Positions 23,742-33,091 of a stretch of 64,000 nt of DNA are shown piece by piece; positions within the stretch are counted from its first letter, which is position 1; every line of letters begins with the position of its first letter. A program made the translations under genes and the position numbers. Below the pieces are notes generated by a model. That model searched no databases. It saw nothing but the letters and a program-made list of their open reading frames with translations, and was not told the origin of the DNA. The stretch comes from Empedobacter brevis_A (GTDB taxonomy: Bacteria; Bacteroidota; Bacteroidia; Flavobacteriales; Weeksellaceae): the NCBI RefSeq assembly GCF_965118635.1, contig NZ_CBCPHV010000004.1, positions 62,001-126,000 of the forward strand. The letters are read 5' to 3'.

Positions 23742-25574
23742 ATGAGTTTAACTAAAAGAGCGTTTTCATACGCAAAACCATATAGAAAATCGTTTATTAC
23801 AGCGATTATTTTCAATTTACTTTACGCACTTTTCAATGTTATTGCATTGGCTTTTATGATGCCAATTTTGAGTGTTTTGTTTGGAGAAGAAACAAATGAA
23901 GTTATTGAAAAACCTATTTACTCAGGAAACTTGGGCGATTTGAAACATTTTTTTTCAGATTATTCTGCTTATTACATGAATGAACTTTCTCAAGTGGAAG
24001 GTCCAGTTTATGTATTAGCAATTTCTTGTTTGATATTTATTGTTGCGTTTTTATTTCGAAACATTTTCAGTTTTCTTTCCGAAACTTGTCTGGTTGACTT
24101 GCGTTCTGGTGTTACACGCGATTTGCGAGTAGATATACACAATAAAATTATCGATTTGCCAGTGGCTTATTTCACAGAAAAACGAAAAGGAGATATGATA
24201 AATCGTATTTCGAGTGATGTAAATGAAGTAGAATCGAATATTTTAAATTCAATTGTTGAAATCGTTCGTTCACCAATTATGATTATCGTTTTTGTTGTCG
24301 TATTATTTACTGTAAGTTATCAATTAACGATTTTCGCAATTTTAGTTTTTCCAATTATGGGAACAATTATTTCGTTGATTGGAAAAAGCCTGAAAAAAGC
24401 TGCTGCTCATGCGCAAGACGAATTATCTAATATTATTACTTATGTAGATGAAACGTTATCATCGCTTAAGATTATCAAAATTTTTAATGCTGAAGATCAA
24501 GTAAAAGGACGTTTTGATGAATCAATTAATCGTTACCGAAAATATCTTCAAAAAGTAATGAAAAAACGAGCTTTGGCTTCTCCAACAAGTGAATTCTTAG
24601 GAGCAGTTACAATTGGATTAATCGTATTTTTTGGAGGAAAATTATCATTGGAAGGAAATGGATTAACAGGATCGCAATTTATCTTTTATATTGCAACTTT
24701 TTATACTTTATTAGACCCGATCAAACGTTTTTCTAAAGCTTTATCAGATGTACAAAAAGGAGAAGTTTCTGCAAAAAGAATTTTTGAGGTTTTGGATGCA
24801 GATGTTTCGATAAAAGATATTCCAGATGCAAAAGGAATTGAGGCTTTTGAAAATAAAATTGAATTCAGAAATGTAACTTTTGCTTACGGAAAACATGATG
24901 TGATTAAGGATTTTAATTTAACGATAAACAAAGGAGAAACGGTTGCTTTAGTTGGACAATCTGGTTCTGGGAAATCGACTTTGGCTAATTTAGTTACTCG
25001 TTTTTGGGATGTAAAATCTGGTCAAATTTTAATTGATGGAATTGATATTAAACATATAAAATTACATGATTATCGTTTATTATTTGGTTTGGTAACGCAA
25101 GATTCAATTTTGTTTAATGATACTATTTTTAATAATATATCTTTAGGAGATAAATCTCCAAACTTGCAGAAAGTAGAACATGCTGCACAAATTGCAAATG
25201 CTGAAGAATTTATTATAAAAATGCCAGATAAGTATCAAGAATCGGTAGGAGAAGGCGGAAGTAAACTTTCTGGAGGACAAAAACAACGATTGAGTATTGC
25301 GCGTGCAGTTTACAAAAATCCACCAATTATGGTATTGGACGAAGCGACTTCGGCATTGGATACAAAATCAGAAAAATTGGTACAAGTTGCCTTAAATAAT
25401 ATGATGCAAAATAGAACTTCTTTGGTTATTGCGCATCGTTTATCGACGATTCAGAATGCTGATAAAATTGTTGTGATGGAAGCAGGTAAAATTATTGAAG
25501 AAGGAAATCATCATTCGCTTATCGAGAAAAAAGGTGTTTATGCTAATTTGGTAAACATGCAGAATTTTGAATAA
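23742..25574 (+). CDS. ABC exporter, MsbA-like (fused permease and ATPase)
   Basis: The 610-residue half-transporter has six membrane helices in residues 1-335. The ATPase domain has Walker A GQSGSGKST (about 405-413), signature LSGGQKQRLSIARA, Walker B IMVLDEATSALD and the switch His in IAHRLSTI. It acts as a homodimer. In this phylum such single-gene exporters are usually annotated as lipid A flippase MsbA or multidrug exporter; substrate cannot be read from sequence. It has an extra segment of about 40 residues between helices 1 and 2. Single gene, closed by a shared-type terminator. Confidence 0.88.
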   Translation: MSLTKRAFSYAKPYRKSFITAIIFNLLYALFNVIALAFMMPILSVLFGEETNEVIEKPIYSGNLGDLKHFFSDYSAYYMNELSQVEGPVYVLAISCLIFIVAFLFRNIFSFLSETCLVDLRSGVTRDLRVDIHNKIIDLPVAYFTEKRKGDMINRISSDVNEVESNILNSIVEIVRSPIMIIVFVVVLFTVSYQLTIFAILVFPIMGTIISLIGKSLKKAAAHAQDELSNIITYVDETLSSLKIIKIFNAEDQVKGRFDESINRYRKYLQKVMKKRALASPTSEFLGAVTIGLIVFFGGKLSLEGNGLTGSQFIFYIATFYTLLDPIKRFSKALSDVQKGEVSAKRIFEVLDADVSIKDIPDAKGIEAFENKIEFRNVTFAYGKHDVIKDFNLTINKGETVALVGQSGSGKSTLANLVTRFWDVKSGQILIDGIDIKHIKLHDYRLLFGLVTQDSILFNDTIFNNISLGDKSPNLQKVEHAAQIANAEEFIIKMPDKYQESVGEGGSKLSGGQKQRLSIARAVYKNPPIMVLDEATSALDTKSEKLVQVALNNMMQNRTSLVIAHRLSTIQNADKIVVMEAGKIIEEGNHHSLIEKKGVYANLVNMQNFE

Positions 25575-25591
25575 AGAATCATTTATAAAAC

Positions 25592-25622
25592 AAAAAAATC
25601 CGCTCAATGAGCGGATTTTTTT
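25592..25622. terminator. Bidirectional terminator, copy 2 of the shared hairpin
   Basis: ATCCGCTC-AAT-GAGCGGAT with seven As before and seven Ts after serves both the ABC exporter (plus) and aroA (minus). Confidence 0.9.
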
Positions 25623-25630
25623 GTTCTATT

Positions 25631-26860
25631 TTATATAGATTTAATCTGAAAACCTAATTGTTTCCAATCTTCCCAAAATGTTGGATATGATTTTTCAACA
25701 ACCATTTCATTCTCAATTCTAATGGTATAAATTTGAGCCAAAGGAGCCATACACATTGCCATTCTATGGTCATTATAAGTTGTTAAAGTTGGTGTTTCTT
25801 CAAAACTATTATAACCTTCAATTGCTAAAGAATAGTTTGTAATGGTTATAATTGCTCCGAATTTTTCCAATTCATTTTTAAGCGCAACCAAGCGATCAGT
25901 TTCTTTAATTTTAAGCGTTTCTAAACCTGTTAAATTACATTTCGCTTTTAGCCCAACACAAGTAGCGGCGATTGTTTGAGCAATGTCTGGCGTATTAATT
26001 AAATTTAATTCGATCATAGATTTTGGCGTGAAATTTTCATCATTTTTCAATGATAAAATACCATTTTCAAAACTTGAAATTACACCAAAGTTTTCTGCAT
26101 AAATATGTTGCAAAGCCGAATCTCCTTGTAAAGAATCTTGGAAATAAGTGGAAATTTTAATTTCAGAATTCTTAGACAAAGCAATTAAACTATAATAATA
26201 CGAAGCAGAACTCCAATCTGATTCTACTTGTAAAGTTTGAGTTTTGATATTTTCTGTAAAAGGAATTTTGATTGTATTTCCTTCAAACTTAGCTTCAATT
26301 CCAACTTTATTCAGCAATTGAATTGTCATTTGAATATAAGGAACAGAAATGATTTTTCCGTCTAAATTGATTGTTAAACCATTTTCTAATTTTGTTCCAA
26401 TCAAACATAAAGCGGTAATATATTGCGAACTTATATTAGACGAAATCGTAATTGAATCTTTCGTTAATTTCTTTCCGACAATATTTAAAGGTGGATAACC
26501 TTCATTTTCTTGATAAGAAATTTCTGCACCCAATTCATTCAACGCATCAACCAAAATTTTTATCGGACGCTGTTTCATTCTATCAGAACCTGTTAATGTA
26601 ACCTTTTTTCCGTCTTGAATAGAAAAATAAGCTGTCAAAAATCGCATTGCAGTTCCGGCATGATGTATATCGACTAAATCGGTTTTGTTTGCTAATGCTT
26701 TTTGCATTAATTGAGAATCTTCTGAATTTGAAACATTTTCTAATGTCAAAACATTCTCAAATAATTGATTTAATAACAACAAGCGATTGCTTTCGCTTTT
26801 AGATCCTGTTATGGCTAATTGATTGTTTATTGGAGATTGTAGTGCTGAAATTTCAATCAT
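25631..26860 (-). CDS. aroA: 3-phosphoshikimate 1-carboxyvinyltransferase (EPSP synthase)
   Basis: The 409-residue enzyme adds enolpyruvate from PEP to shikimate 3-phosphate, giving EPSP on the path to chorismate. The SKSESNRLLLL motif at about 20-30 binds phosphate, HAGTAMRFLTAYF near 67-79 is the PEP loop, and IKETDRLVALKNEL and YNDHRMAMCMAP are C-domain signatures. It is slightly shorter than the E. coli protein and divergent in spots (no full LGNAGT motif), as usual in Bacteroidota. It follows the MazG-like gene after 2 nt and feeds chorismate to the Phe/Tyr operon at 32-37 kb. Confidence 0.92.
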   Translation of the reverse strand: MIEISALQSPINNQLAITGSKSESNRLLLLNQLFENVLTLENVSNSEDSQLMQKALANKTDLVDIHHAGTAMRFLTAYFSIQDGKKVTLTGSDRMKQRPIKILVDALNELGAEISYQENEGYPPLNIVGKKLTKDSITISSNISSQYITALCLIGTKLENGLTINLDGKIISVPYIQMTIQLLNKVGIEAKFEGNTIKIPFTENIKTQTLQVESDWSSASYYYSLIALSKNSEIKISTYFQDSLQGDSALQHIYAENFGVISSFENGILSLKNDENFTPKSMIELNLINTPDIAQTIAATCVGLKAKCNLTGLETLKIKETDRLVALKNELEKFGAIITITNYSLAIEGYNSFEETPTLTTYNDHRMAMCMAPLAQIYTIRIENEMVVEKSYPTFWEDWKQLGFQIKSI

Positions 26861-26862
26861 GT

Positions 26863-27189
26863 TTATTTTAATTTATCATTGTTTTGATGACGATCGTGAT
26901 CGCGTTTTGTTTTATAATCTAATTTTTTATAGAAAGCAGATTCCAAATCAACACCAGTTTGGTTTGCTAAGCAAAGTGCTACAAAAATAACATCGGCTAA
27001 TTCTTCTCCTAAATCTTTGTTTTTATCTGATTCTTTTTCAGATTGTTCTCCATAACGACGAGCAATTATACGTGCAACTTCTCCAACTTCTTCTGTTAGT
27101 TGTGCCATATTTGTTAATTCGTTAAAATAACGAACGCCGTGTTCTTTGATCCAATTATCAACGTCTAATTGTGCTTGTTTAAGACTCAT
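26863..27189 (-). CDS. MazG-like nucleotide pyrophosphohydrolase
   Basis: The 108-residue all-alpha protein carries the MazG-type metal site: EEVGEVARIIARRYGE (about 30-45) and DLGEELADVIFVALCLANQ (about 61-79), the E-x-x-E and E-x-x-D pairs that hold magnesium. Small members of this family cleave nucleoside triphosphates to monophosphates and pyrophosphate, perhaps cleaning modified nucleotides. It is cytosolic, with aroA right behind it (2 nt gap), so the two are co-translated. The physiological substrate is unknown. Confidence 0.88.
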   Translation of the reverse strand: MSLKQAQLDVDNWIKEHGVRYFNELTNMAQLTEEVGEVARIIARRYGEQSEKESDKNKDLGEELADVIFVALCLANQTGVDLESAFYKKLDYKTKRDHDRHQNNDKLK

Positions 27190-27230
27190 TTTATCTAATA
27201 ATTTTTAAGAATATAAAGGTACAAAAATAA

Positions 27231-27259
27231 AAAGCCAACACGAGATTGGTGTTGGCTTT
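27231..27259 (-). terminator. Terminator of the dtd-DUF3857 operon
   Basis: AAAGCCAACAC (27231-27241) pairs perfectly with GTGTTGGCTTT (27249-27259); T-rich DNA follows on the minus strand. Confidence 0.88.
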
Positions 27260-27280
27260 ATTCGATATTAGAATATTTTT

Positions 27281-29287
27281 TTATTGTTTTACTAAAATTA
27301 CTTGCTGACTTTCTGCTTGAATGATATTTGTTAAAAACTCTTTCAAAGGTTTATAATATTGAGCAGGTAAAATACTATATGGAATTACTTTTTGAGCTTG
27401 TGCGACAATATAACCATCTTTTTCGATTACTTTATAAGCATATCCACCTGTTTGGTCTTGCATTGTGAATTGTTTTTCTGTTGGTAAAGTTTCAACCTTG
27501 TAGCCTTCTGGAATTTTAATTTTTACTGTATTTGTATTGGTAGTTGGCGCACCAAATTCGATATTATAATTACGTTGATCCAAATTCAGATTATGTTTTG
27601 TATTTGCAATAAACAAAAATGGATTAAATAATATTTTATTTCCAGCAACATCTACTTTTACATCATCGAACTTGAATTGATGACGAATCATATTTTCTTT
27701 GTTATCTTGTGTTTTGAATTCAGAAATTTCAAAATTATAATCTTCTACAAATTCCTTTTCAAAAGCTTTTGGATCATTCGCAATTTCATTTTTATCGAAC
27801 ATGTAAAAATAATTGTCACGAACATCAGAAAATAAACCTTTCAAACTTCCATCTGCTTTTAAATCTGCTGTAATAGTTACTTTTTCGTTAGTCATAACAG
27901 AATTGCGTAACTGAATTTCTTTTATTCCTTTATCATTTACCATAAATCCACGATCATTGATTGCTCGAATTGGTAATAAATTAATTTGAGAATTTTTATC
28001 AGTTGCATCCATTAAGTAAAAATCATTATCAATTGTAGCTCCAACAATTACATAATTTAATTTGCTACGAGAAGGAAAAGCATAATTGATTAAACCATTT
28101 TGTAATGTGCTCAGAACAATTGGGTTTGCATCAAATCCTGCTTTGCGTAACATTGCTGTTAACATAAGGTTTATATCAGCAGAATTTCCAGATTTTTCGT
28201 TAAAAGCTTTTCGAATTCCTTTATCTGTATATTGACCTAAATAATCATTCCAAGTCATATTATTTTTTACATAATCGAAAATAGCTTTCGCTTTCTCAAT
28301 ATTTGTTGCTTTGCCTGTTATTGTTGCATTTACGGTTTCGTCTAAAAAATTATTTCCGTTTAATTGTCGACCAAATTCTTCATGATCCATCAAATCTTTA
28401 CCAATCCGTTCCCAAGTTGTAGAAAAATTTTCTGAAGCTCTTCCTGGAGCATGAAATGATGCTAACTCAAACTGAATACTTGCTAACATATTTCTAGGAT
28501 TAAGCACATAAGCTTCGCGAGAATAAGAAGGCAAATTTGCTAATGAATAAGTTTGTGTGTTGATTTTTAATTTAGCATTATCAATACTAGAATTTTGAGT
28601 TGTCCTTCCGTAGATATCACTTTCTCTTCTATTGTGAATTGTATAATTGTCTTCTTTAGAGTTTTTAGAGATTTTAGGAGCAAATCCACCTCGTAAATCT
28701 TGTTGATAATTAAAATATTCTTGATTTTGCATTGTAAAATTACTCGCAACTACAGGAATCGATTGTTGAAAATACCATATATCTGTATTTCCATAAAATG
28801 GAGAAATAACTTCGTATGTATATTCTAAGATTGAACCATTTTTTACATTTGGAAATGTAAACGTTTGTTTATCCATAAAGCGATGAACTTTATCTAAGAA
28901 AATATCTTTTTTCTCTACTTTTTGTTCAACAATTTTTCCATTTTCTAGGTTATATGTAACTGCTTTTAATGAAAGTAATTTCTCTTGATCAGATCCTGAA
29001 TTTTTGCGTAAAGGAATTTCAACTTTCAAAACATCATCTGGTGTTTTATCTTTATCAAAAACAATAATTCTATAAAATACTTTCTTTGTTTGTTCAACTC
29101 CTCCTTGATTCGTATTAAAACTAACTTTATAATTTCCATCAGCATATAAAACTTCGGCAGGAGCATCAGCTTGAATTGTACTTTTCGTTTTCTCAAAATC
29201 TTGTTTTGATATTTTTCCAAATTTCACATCTTGCGCAAAACTTGAAACGGTTGCAATAGTAGCAACAATTGTAAATAGTGTTTTCAT
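27281..29287 (-). CDS. DUF3857/transglutaminase-like protein, catalytic residues lost
   Basis: The 668-residue secreted protein has a signal peptide (ending SSFA-QD), an N-terminal DUF3857 beta domain (about 45-250), a transglutaminase-like middle (about 300-430) and a C-terminal DUF3858-like part. In the transglutaminase fold the usual catalytic Cys is missing (SGNSADINLML where GDCKD-type sequence is expected) and the His position reads Asn (KLNYVIVGA); only LMDATDK keeps its Asp. So it is probably a binding, not a catalytic, protein. It starts 9 nt after its paralogue. Function is unknown. Confidence 0.75.
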   Translation of the reverse strand: MKTLFTIVATIATVSSFAQDVKFGKISKQDFEKTKSTIQADAPAEVLYADGNYKVSFNTNQGGVEQTKKVFYRIIVFDKDKTPDDVLKVEIPLRKNSGSDQEKLLSLKAVTYNLENGKIVEQKVEKKDIFLDKVHRFMDKQTFTFPNVKNGSILEYTYEVISPFYGNTDIWYFQQSIPVVASNFTMQNQEYFNYQQDLRGGFAPKISKNSKEDNYTIHNRRESDIYGRTTQNSSIDNAKLKINTQTYSLANLPSYSREAYVLNPRNMLASIQFELASFHAPGRASENFSTTWERIGKDLMDHEEFGRQLNGNNFLDETVNATITGKATNIEKAKAIFDYVKNNMTWNDYLGQYTDKGIRKAFNEKSGNSADINLMLTAMLRKAGFDANPIVLSTLQNGLINYAFPSRSKLNYVIVGATIDNDFYLMDATDKNSQINLLPIRAINDRGFMVNDKGIKEIQLRNSVMTNEKVTITADLKADGSLKGLFSDVRDNYFYMFDKNEIANDPKAFEKEFVEDYNFEISEFKTQDNKENMIRHQFKFDDVKVDVAGNKILFNPFLFIANTKHNLNLDQRNYNIEFGAPTTNTNTVKIKIPEGYKVETLPTEKQFTMQDQTGGYAYKVIEKDGYIVAQAQKVIPYSILPAQYYKPLKEFLTNIIQAESQQVILVKQ

Positions 29288-29296
29288 AGTAGTGTG

Positions 29297-31189
29297 TTAT
29301 AGTTTTTCTAAAAGTAGTTTTGTGTTATCATAGCCTGCGATTTGTCTTCGAAATTCTACATATTCATTGTATTTTTCTTTCGAAAAAGTTCCTGGAAATT
29401 GTTTGTAAATACGTTTTATTTCGAATGAATTATTTTCCTTAGGATTAATCTCTAACAGATATTCTCCAAAAATAGATTTTATGGTAATTGGATCAAATTT
29501 TTGTGGTAATTGAAATCCAGAAGGAAGAATTAAAGTATAAAAAACTTCATCTACATATCCTGTTTCGATATTGAAATCAAACTTTCTATCTTTCATTTTT
29601 TTGACAGAAGTTTCTTCTCTATTAATAGGAATAATATTTAGAATGATATTATTTCCTTGAATTTTAGCATAGTTTGGAGCTGAAAAATCAAAATTTGAAG
29701 TGAAAATTGCATTTTTCCAATCGTTATTAAATTCTTTCTTTTTGAATGATATTCCTTGTAAGGATGAAAAACGATTTTTGAGACGAAGATCAAGATCTTT
29801 TTCGCTTAATTGATTAAATTTTGCAAAGTTCTCATAAATCAATCCTTTTGAAGTTTCTGTAAAATTAAAATTGAATGTTCCGTTTGCTAAAAGTGTTGCA
29901 TTTCCATTGATGATTAACTGATTATCTTCTGTTTTAAATTGTTGAGAAGGAATAATTTTTCCACCTTTTTCATCAATAATTAATACTTTTCTATTTCCTG
30001 CAAAATCACCTAAATAATTATAAGGAGCTGTTTGGCTTGTTGCTTCCAGCCAAATATCTTTTCCATTTAGCGGAACATAAACAATCATGTGATTTCCTTG
30101 TTGATACATCATTTGTTCATCAATATCTATAGGATTTCCGGCAAATAATATGGTATGATACGATTTGATATTTACAGCATCTAACATTCCAATCATATAA
30201 TTGGAAAGCGCTTTACAATCGCCGTAACTTTTCGTTTCTACATAAGAATTTGGAAAAGGAGAAAGTCCTCCAATTCCCAATTGTACACCAATATATCTAA
30301 CTTTATTTTGCAAATGTTTGTACAAAATCTGAACTTTTTCTTCGTCTGATTTTGCATCTTTTACCATGTTTTGAAATACTAATTTTTGAGCAGGATTAAA
30401 ATCTAATTTTGTACGAATTAAATTATCAAAAGTCCATTTTCCGTAATCGTTCCAATTGTCAAAGTTCCCTTTAACACCATCAATATTAATTTCATTTGAT
30501 GCTAAAATTGCTCGAGGAAATATCTTTTGGCTTCCAACCATTTGATCTTCTTCATTAAATGCTGAAATGTTGCTTAATGAATAACTCAAATTATTATTAT
30601 CACCTGTTTTTGAAATGTTATAATCCTTAAAATTATCTTCTTTTAATCGGATGATGGAAGATGTTTTGTTGACAAACTGATACGATGATTTTTCGATTGA
30701 TAAATTTGCTGCTCGTATAGGCGACCAACGAGGAATCCAAAGTGTGTTTTTGTTGGTTGTAACAATTTTATAATGTATTGTATAAGGATAACTTGTTGGT
30801 GTGTAATTTAAATATTTTACTCTGTCATCTGTGTACATTTGTCCGCCAGTAACATAGCTTTGATCACTAAAATCTTTGGTTTTGAATTTTCTAATTTCCT
30901 TTCCATTCGCATCATATAAAGTTGCTTCGAATAAGTCAATTTTTGTATTGGGATCATAATTCGCTTGTGCTCCGACATAATCGTCTCCAGCTTTGCTTAA
31001 AACAGTTACAACAACATCTTCGATATATTTTAGTTCATCAATTTTTAATAATTCAATTTTTTCGTCATTTTTCCGAACAACAGCGTATGCATCTTTTATA
31101 AGATCAGTTGGAATTTGATCTACTGCATAATTTTGAGCAAAAGAATGTGAATAGATTATAAAAAATGTAAAAAGTAGAATTTGTTTCAT
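29297..31189 (-). CDS. DUF3857/transglutaminase-like protein with Cys and His
   Basis: The 630-residue secreted paralogue of the next gene has a signal peptide (ending SFA-QN), a DUF3857 domain (about 50-240) and a transglutaminase core. Here the Cys is kept in SYGDCKALSNYM and the His in GNHMIVYVPL, while the third position is Glu rather than Asp (WLEATSQ). It may therefore be an active cysteine peptidase or transferase in the periplasm; substrate unknown. It lies between dtd (15 nt) and the Cys-less paralogue (9 nt) in one operon, a hint that the two proteins work as an active/inactive pair. Confidence 0.75.
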   Translation of the reverse strand: MKQILLFTFFIIYSHSFAQNYAVDQIPTDLIKDAYAVVRKNDEKIELLKIDELKYIEDVVVTVLSKAGDDYVGAQANYDPNTKIDLFEATLYDANGKEIRKFKTKDFSDQSYVTGGQMYTDDRVKYLNYTPTSYPYTIHYKIVTTNKNTLWIPRWSPIRAANLSIEKSSYQFVNKTSSIIRLKEDNFKDYNISKTGDNNNLSYSLSNISAFNEEDQMVGSQKIFPRAILASNEINIDGVKGNFDNWNDYGKWTFDNLIRTKLDFNPAQKLVFQNMVKDAKSDEEKVQILYKHLQNKVRYIGVQLGIGGLSPFPNSYVETKSYGDCKALSNYMIGMLDAVNIKSYHTILFAGNPIDIDEQMMYQQGNHMIVYVPLNGKDIWLEATSQTAPYNYLGDFAGNRKVLIIDEKGGKIIPSQQFKTEDNQLIINGNATLLANGTFNFNFTETSKGLIYENFAKFNQLSEKDLDLRLKNRFSSLQGISFKKKEFNNDWKNAIFTSNFDFSAPNYAKIQGNNIILNIIPINREETSVKKMKDRKFDFNIETGYVDEVFYTLILPSGFQLPQKFDPITIKSIFGEYLLEINPKENNSFEIKRIYKQFPGTFSKEKYNEYVEFRRQIAGYDNTKLLLEKL

Positions 31190-31204
31190 TTAGGATTAAT
31201 TAGG

Positions 31205-31654
31205 TTATTCTTTATTTTTCGAATCAATGATAATTGTAACTGGTCCATCATTCAATAATTCGACTTTCATATCTGCACCAAAGATTCCTTTTTGTACAGG
31301 TTTAAAATTTGTTTCTAAAATATTTAAAAAAGATTGATATTGTTCTTTTGCTAAATCTGGTTTTGAGGCTTTTATATAAGAAGGACGATTTCCTTTTTTT
31401 GTCGAAGCATGCAATGTGAATTGTGAAACAACTAAAATATCTCCTTCTGTTTGTTGAATATCTAAATTCATAACGCCATTTTCATCATTAAAAATTCGGA
31501 GTTGAATTATTTTTTTTGAAATCCATTCAAAATCTTCTTTGGTATCATCGGGTTCAAAACCAACTAAGGATAAAATTCCATTTTTAATTTTTCCTGTTAT
31601 ATTTCCGCCCATCATTACAGAAGCGTGTTGAACACGTTGTAAAATCACTCGCAT
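31205..31654 (-). CDS. dtd: D-aminoacyl-tRNA deacylase
   Basis: The 149-residue enzyme removes D-amino acids wrongly loaded on tRNA. Both family motifs are present: SQFTLHA near 77-83 and the Gly-cisPro loop NDGPVTI near 136-142. The start MRVILQRVQHASV is textbook. It leads an operon with the two DUF3857 genes. Length matches the family (about 145-150). Confidence 0.93.
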   Translation of the reverse strand: MRVILQRVQHASVMMGGNITGKIKNGILSLVGFEPDDTKEDFEWISKKIIQLRIFNDENGVMNLDIQQTEGDILVVSQFTLHASTKKGNRPSYIKASKPDLAKEQYQSFLNILETNFKPVQKGIFGADMKVELLNDGPVTIIIDSKNKE

Positions 31655-31716
31655 AATTATAGGTTTTAGTAGTCTAAAATCGATTTAAATTTAAGAAAAA
31701 GTTAACAAATAAAAAA

Positions 31717-31749
31717 CGTTACAATCCATCATTATAATGTTTTGTAACG
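31717..31749 (-). terminator. Terminator after the small hypothetical gene
   Basis: CGTTACAA (31717-31724) pairs with TTGTAACG (31742-31749) across a long loop; on the minus strand TTTTTT follows. It lies 40 nt past the stop at 31789. Confidence 0.65.
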
Positions 31750-31788
31750 CTTGTTGCAATTTAAGTTAGGTAAGTAATTGCTATACAT

Positions 31789-32061
31789 TTAATTTAGCTG
31801 ATTAAAATAAATTTCATCATCTGTAATTATCATATAATCTATTTCATAAAGCTTAGAAATTTCTCTAGCATTAATTATTTCTTGTTCAACTTTTTTTAAT
31901 TTATCTTCTTGACTATTAGTCTTCTTAAATTCGGCAACCCACAATTTATTTGGATTAGAAGTTTTCCAATTCAAACTTTTTAGATATTCTAAAAATTTTT
32001 CCTTTTGTTCTTTTGTACATTCCACAAAATCCAATGCAATTTGTACAGATAAGTTGCTCAT
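31789..32061 (-). CDS. Small hypothetical protein
   Basis: I do not recognise this 90-residue protein. The chosen start is MSNLSVQIALDF (ATG at 32061). The frame is open 27 codons further upstream, but that part is dissimilar in style and runs into the neighbouring terminator. It is charged, Lys/Glu-rich and cytosolic, with a likely alpha/beta pattern: strand (VQIALDFVE), helix (KEQKEKFLEYLKSL), strand (KLWVAEF), helix, strand (IDYMIITDDEIYFNQL). It has its own terminator and sits alone between dtd and rsgA. Confidence 0.6.
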   Translation of the reverse strand: MSNLSVQIALDFVECTKEQKEKFLEYLKSLNWKTSNPNKLWVAEFKKTNSQEDKLKKVEQEIINAREISKLYEIDYMIITDDEIYFNQLN

Positions 32062-32131
32062 TTGTTTAGTTTTAACAAAGATAGAATGAGGAATTTGATT
32101 ATTTTTACGTGAAACCGTAATTTGAGAAAAT

Positions 32132-32163
32132 AAAAAAGCCATTTCTTAAGAAATGGCTTTTTT
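32132..32163 (-). terminator. Terminator of the Phe/Tyr-rsgA operon
   Basis: A perfect 32-bp palindrome: AAAAAAGCCATTTCTT followed by its complement, starting 2 nt after the rsgA stop. Confidence 0.88.
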
Positions 32164-32164
32164 A

Positions 32165-33085
32165 TTATTTTTCTGTATAAATATCTTCTTCTAAAAATGT
32201 GAGATAATTCTCGTATCGAGAAATTGCTATTTCTCCATTTTCTACTGCATCTCGCACAGCACATTTTGGCTCGTTGACATGAATGCAATTATCGAATTTA
32301 CAATTGTGTTTTAAGTCTAAAATTTCAGGAAAATACCCTTGTAGTTCAGACTTATCGATATGTACTAAACCAAATTCTTTAATTCCTGGAGTATCGATAA
32401 TGAAACCTCCAAATGGCCATTTGTACATCTGAGCAAAAGTTGTTGTATGTTGTCCTTTGCTATTAAAATCAGAAACTTCGTGTGTTTTTAAGTTAAGATC
32501 AGGATTTAATTTATTCAATAAAGTAGATTTTCCAACTCCAGAATGCCCTGAAACTAAACTTACTTTATCTTTCATTTTATCTTTTACCAAATCTAAATTC
32601 AAGCCTGTTTCTGCAGATATATCAATACTTTCGTAGCCAATAGAATTGTAAATTGATTTATAAATATCTAACTCAGCCATTTCACTTTCTGTATACGAAT
32701 CCATTTTGTTGAATAGAATAATAACAGGAATATGATAGGCTTCGGCAGTTATTAAAAAACGGTCAATAAAACCAAATGAAGTTTTGGGATTCGATAGCGT
32801 TACAACCAGAAAAGCAACATCAATGTTAGATGCAATAATATGCGTTTTCTTGGATAGATTAACAGATTTTCGGATGATGTAATTTTTGCGATCATGTATG
32901 TTTGTAATAACGGCAATATCATCTTTGTCAATCTCAAAATCTACCTCATCTCCAACAGCGATTGGATTGGTGTGTTTGATATTAGCTATTCTAAATTTCC
33001 CTCTGATTCTTGCCTGATAAATAGTGCCATCTTCCGTAAGAAGATGGTACCAACTACCAGTAGATTTTATGACAATTCCTTTCAA
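32165..33085 (-). CDS. rsgA: Ribosome small-subunit GTPase RsgA
   Basis: The 306-residue circularly permuted GTPase checks and matures the 30S subunit. It shows an N-terminal OB fold (1-70), the permuted order G4 NKMD (126-129), then G1 GHSGVGKST (180-188) and G3 DTPG. A C-terminal zinc knuckle follows, with Cys/His in CKFDNCIHVNEPKC. The start is a TTG at 33085, 6 nt after the DAHP synthase stop; no ATG is nearby. It is the last gene of the Phe/Tyr operon, an odd companion that ties ribosome assembly to the same transcript. Confidence 0.93.
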   Translation of the reverse strand: MKGIVIKSTGSWYHLLTEDGTIYQARIRGKFRIANIKHTNPIAVGDEVDFEIDKDDIAVITNIHDRKNYIIRKSVNLSKKTHIIASNIDVAFLVVTLSNPKTSFGFIDRFLITAEAYHIPVIILFNKMDSYTESEMAELDIYKSIYNSIGYESIDISAETGLNLDLVKDKMKDKVSLVSGHSGVGKSTLLNKLNPDLNLKTHEVSDFNSKGQHTTTFAQMYKWPFGGFIIDTPGIKEFGLVHIDKSELQGYFPEILDLKHNCKFDNCIHVNEPKCAVRDAVENGEIAISRYENYLTFLEEDIYTEK

Positions 33086-33091
33086 TATTTT

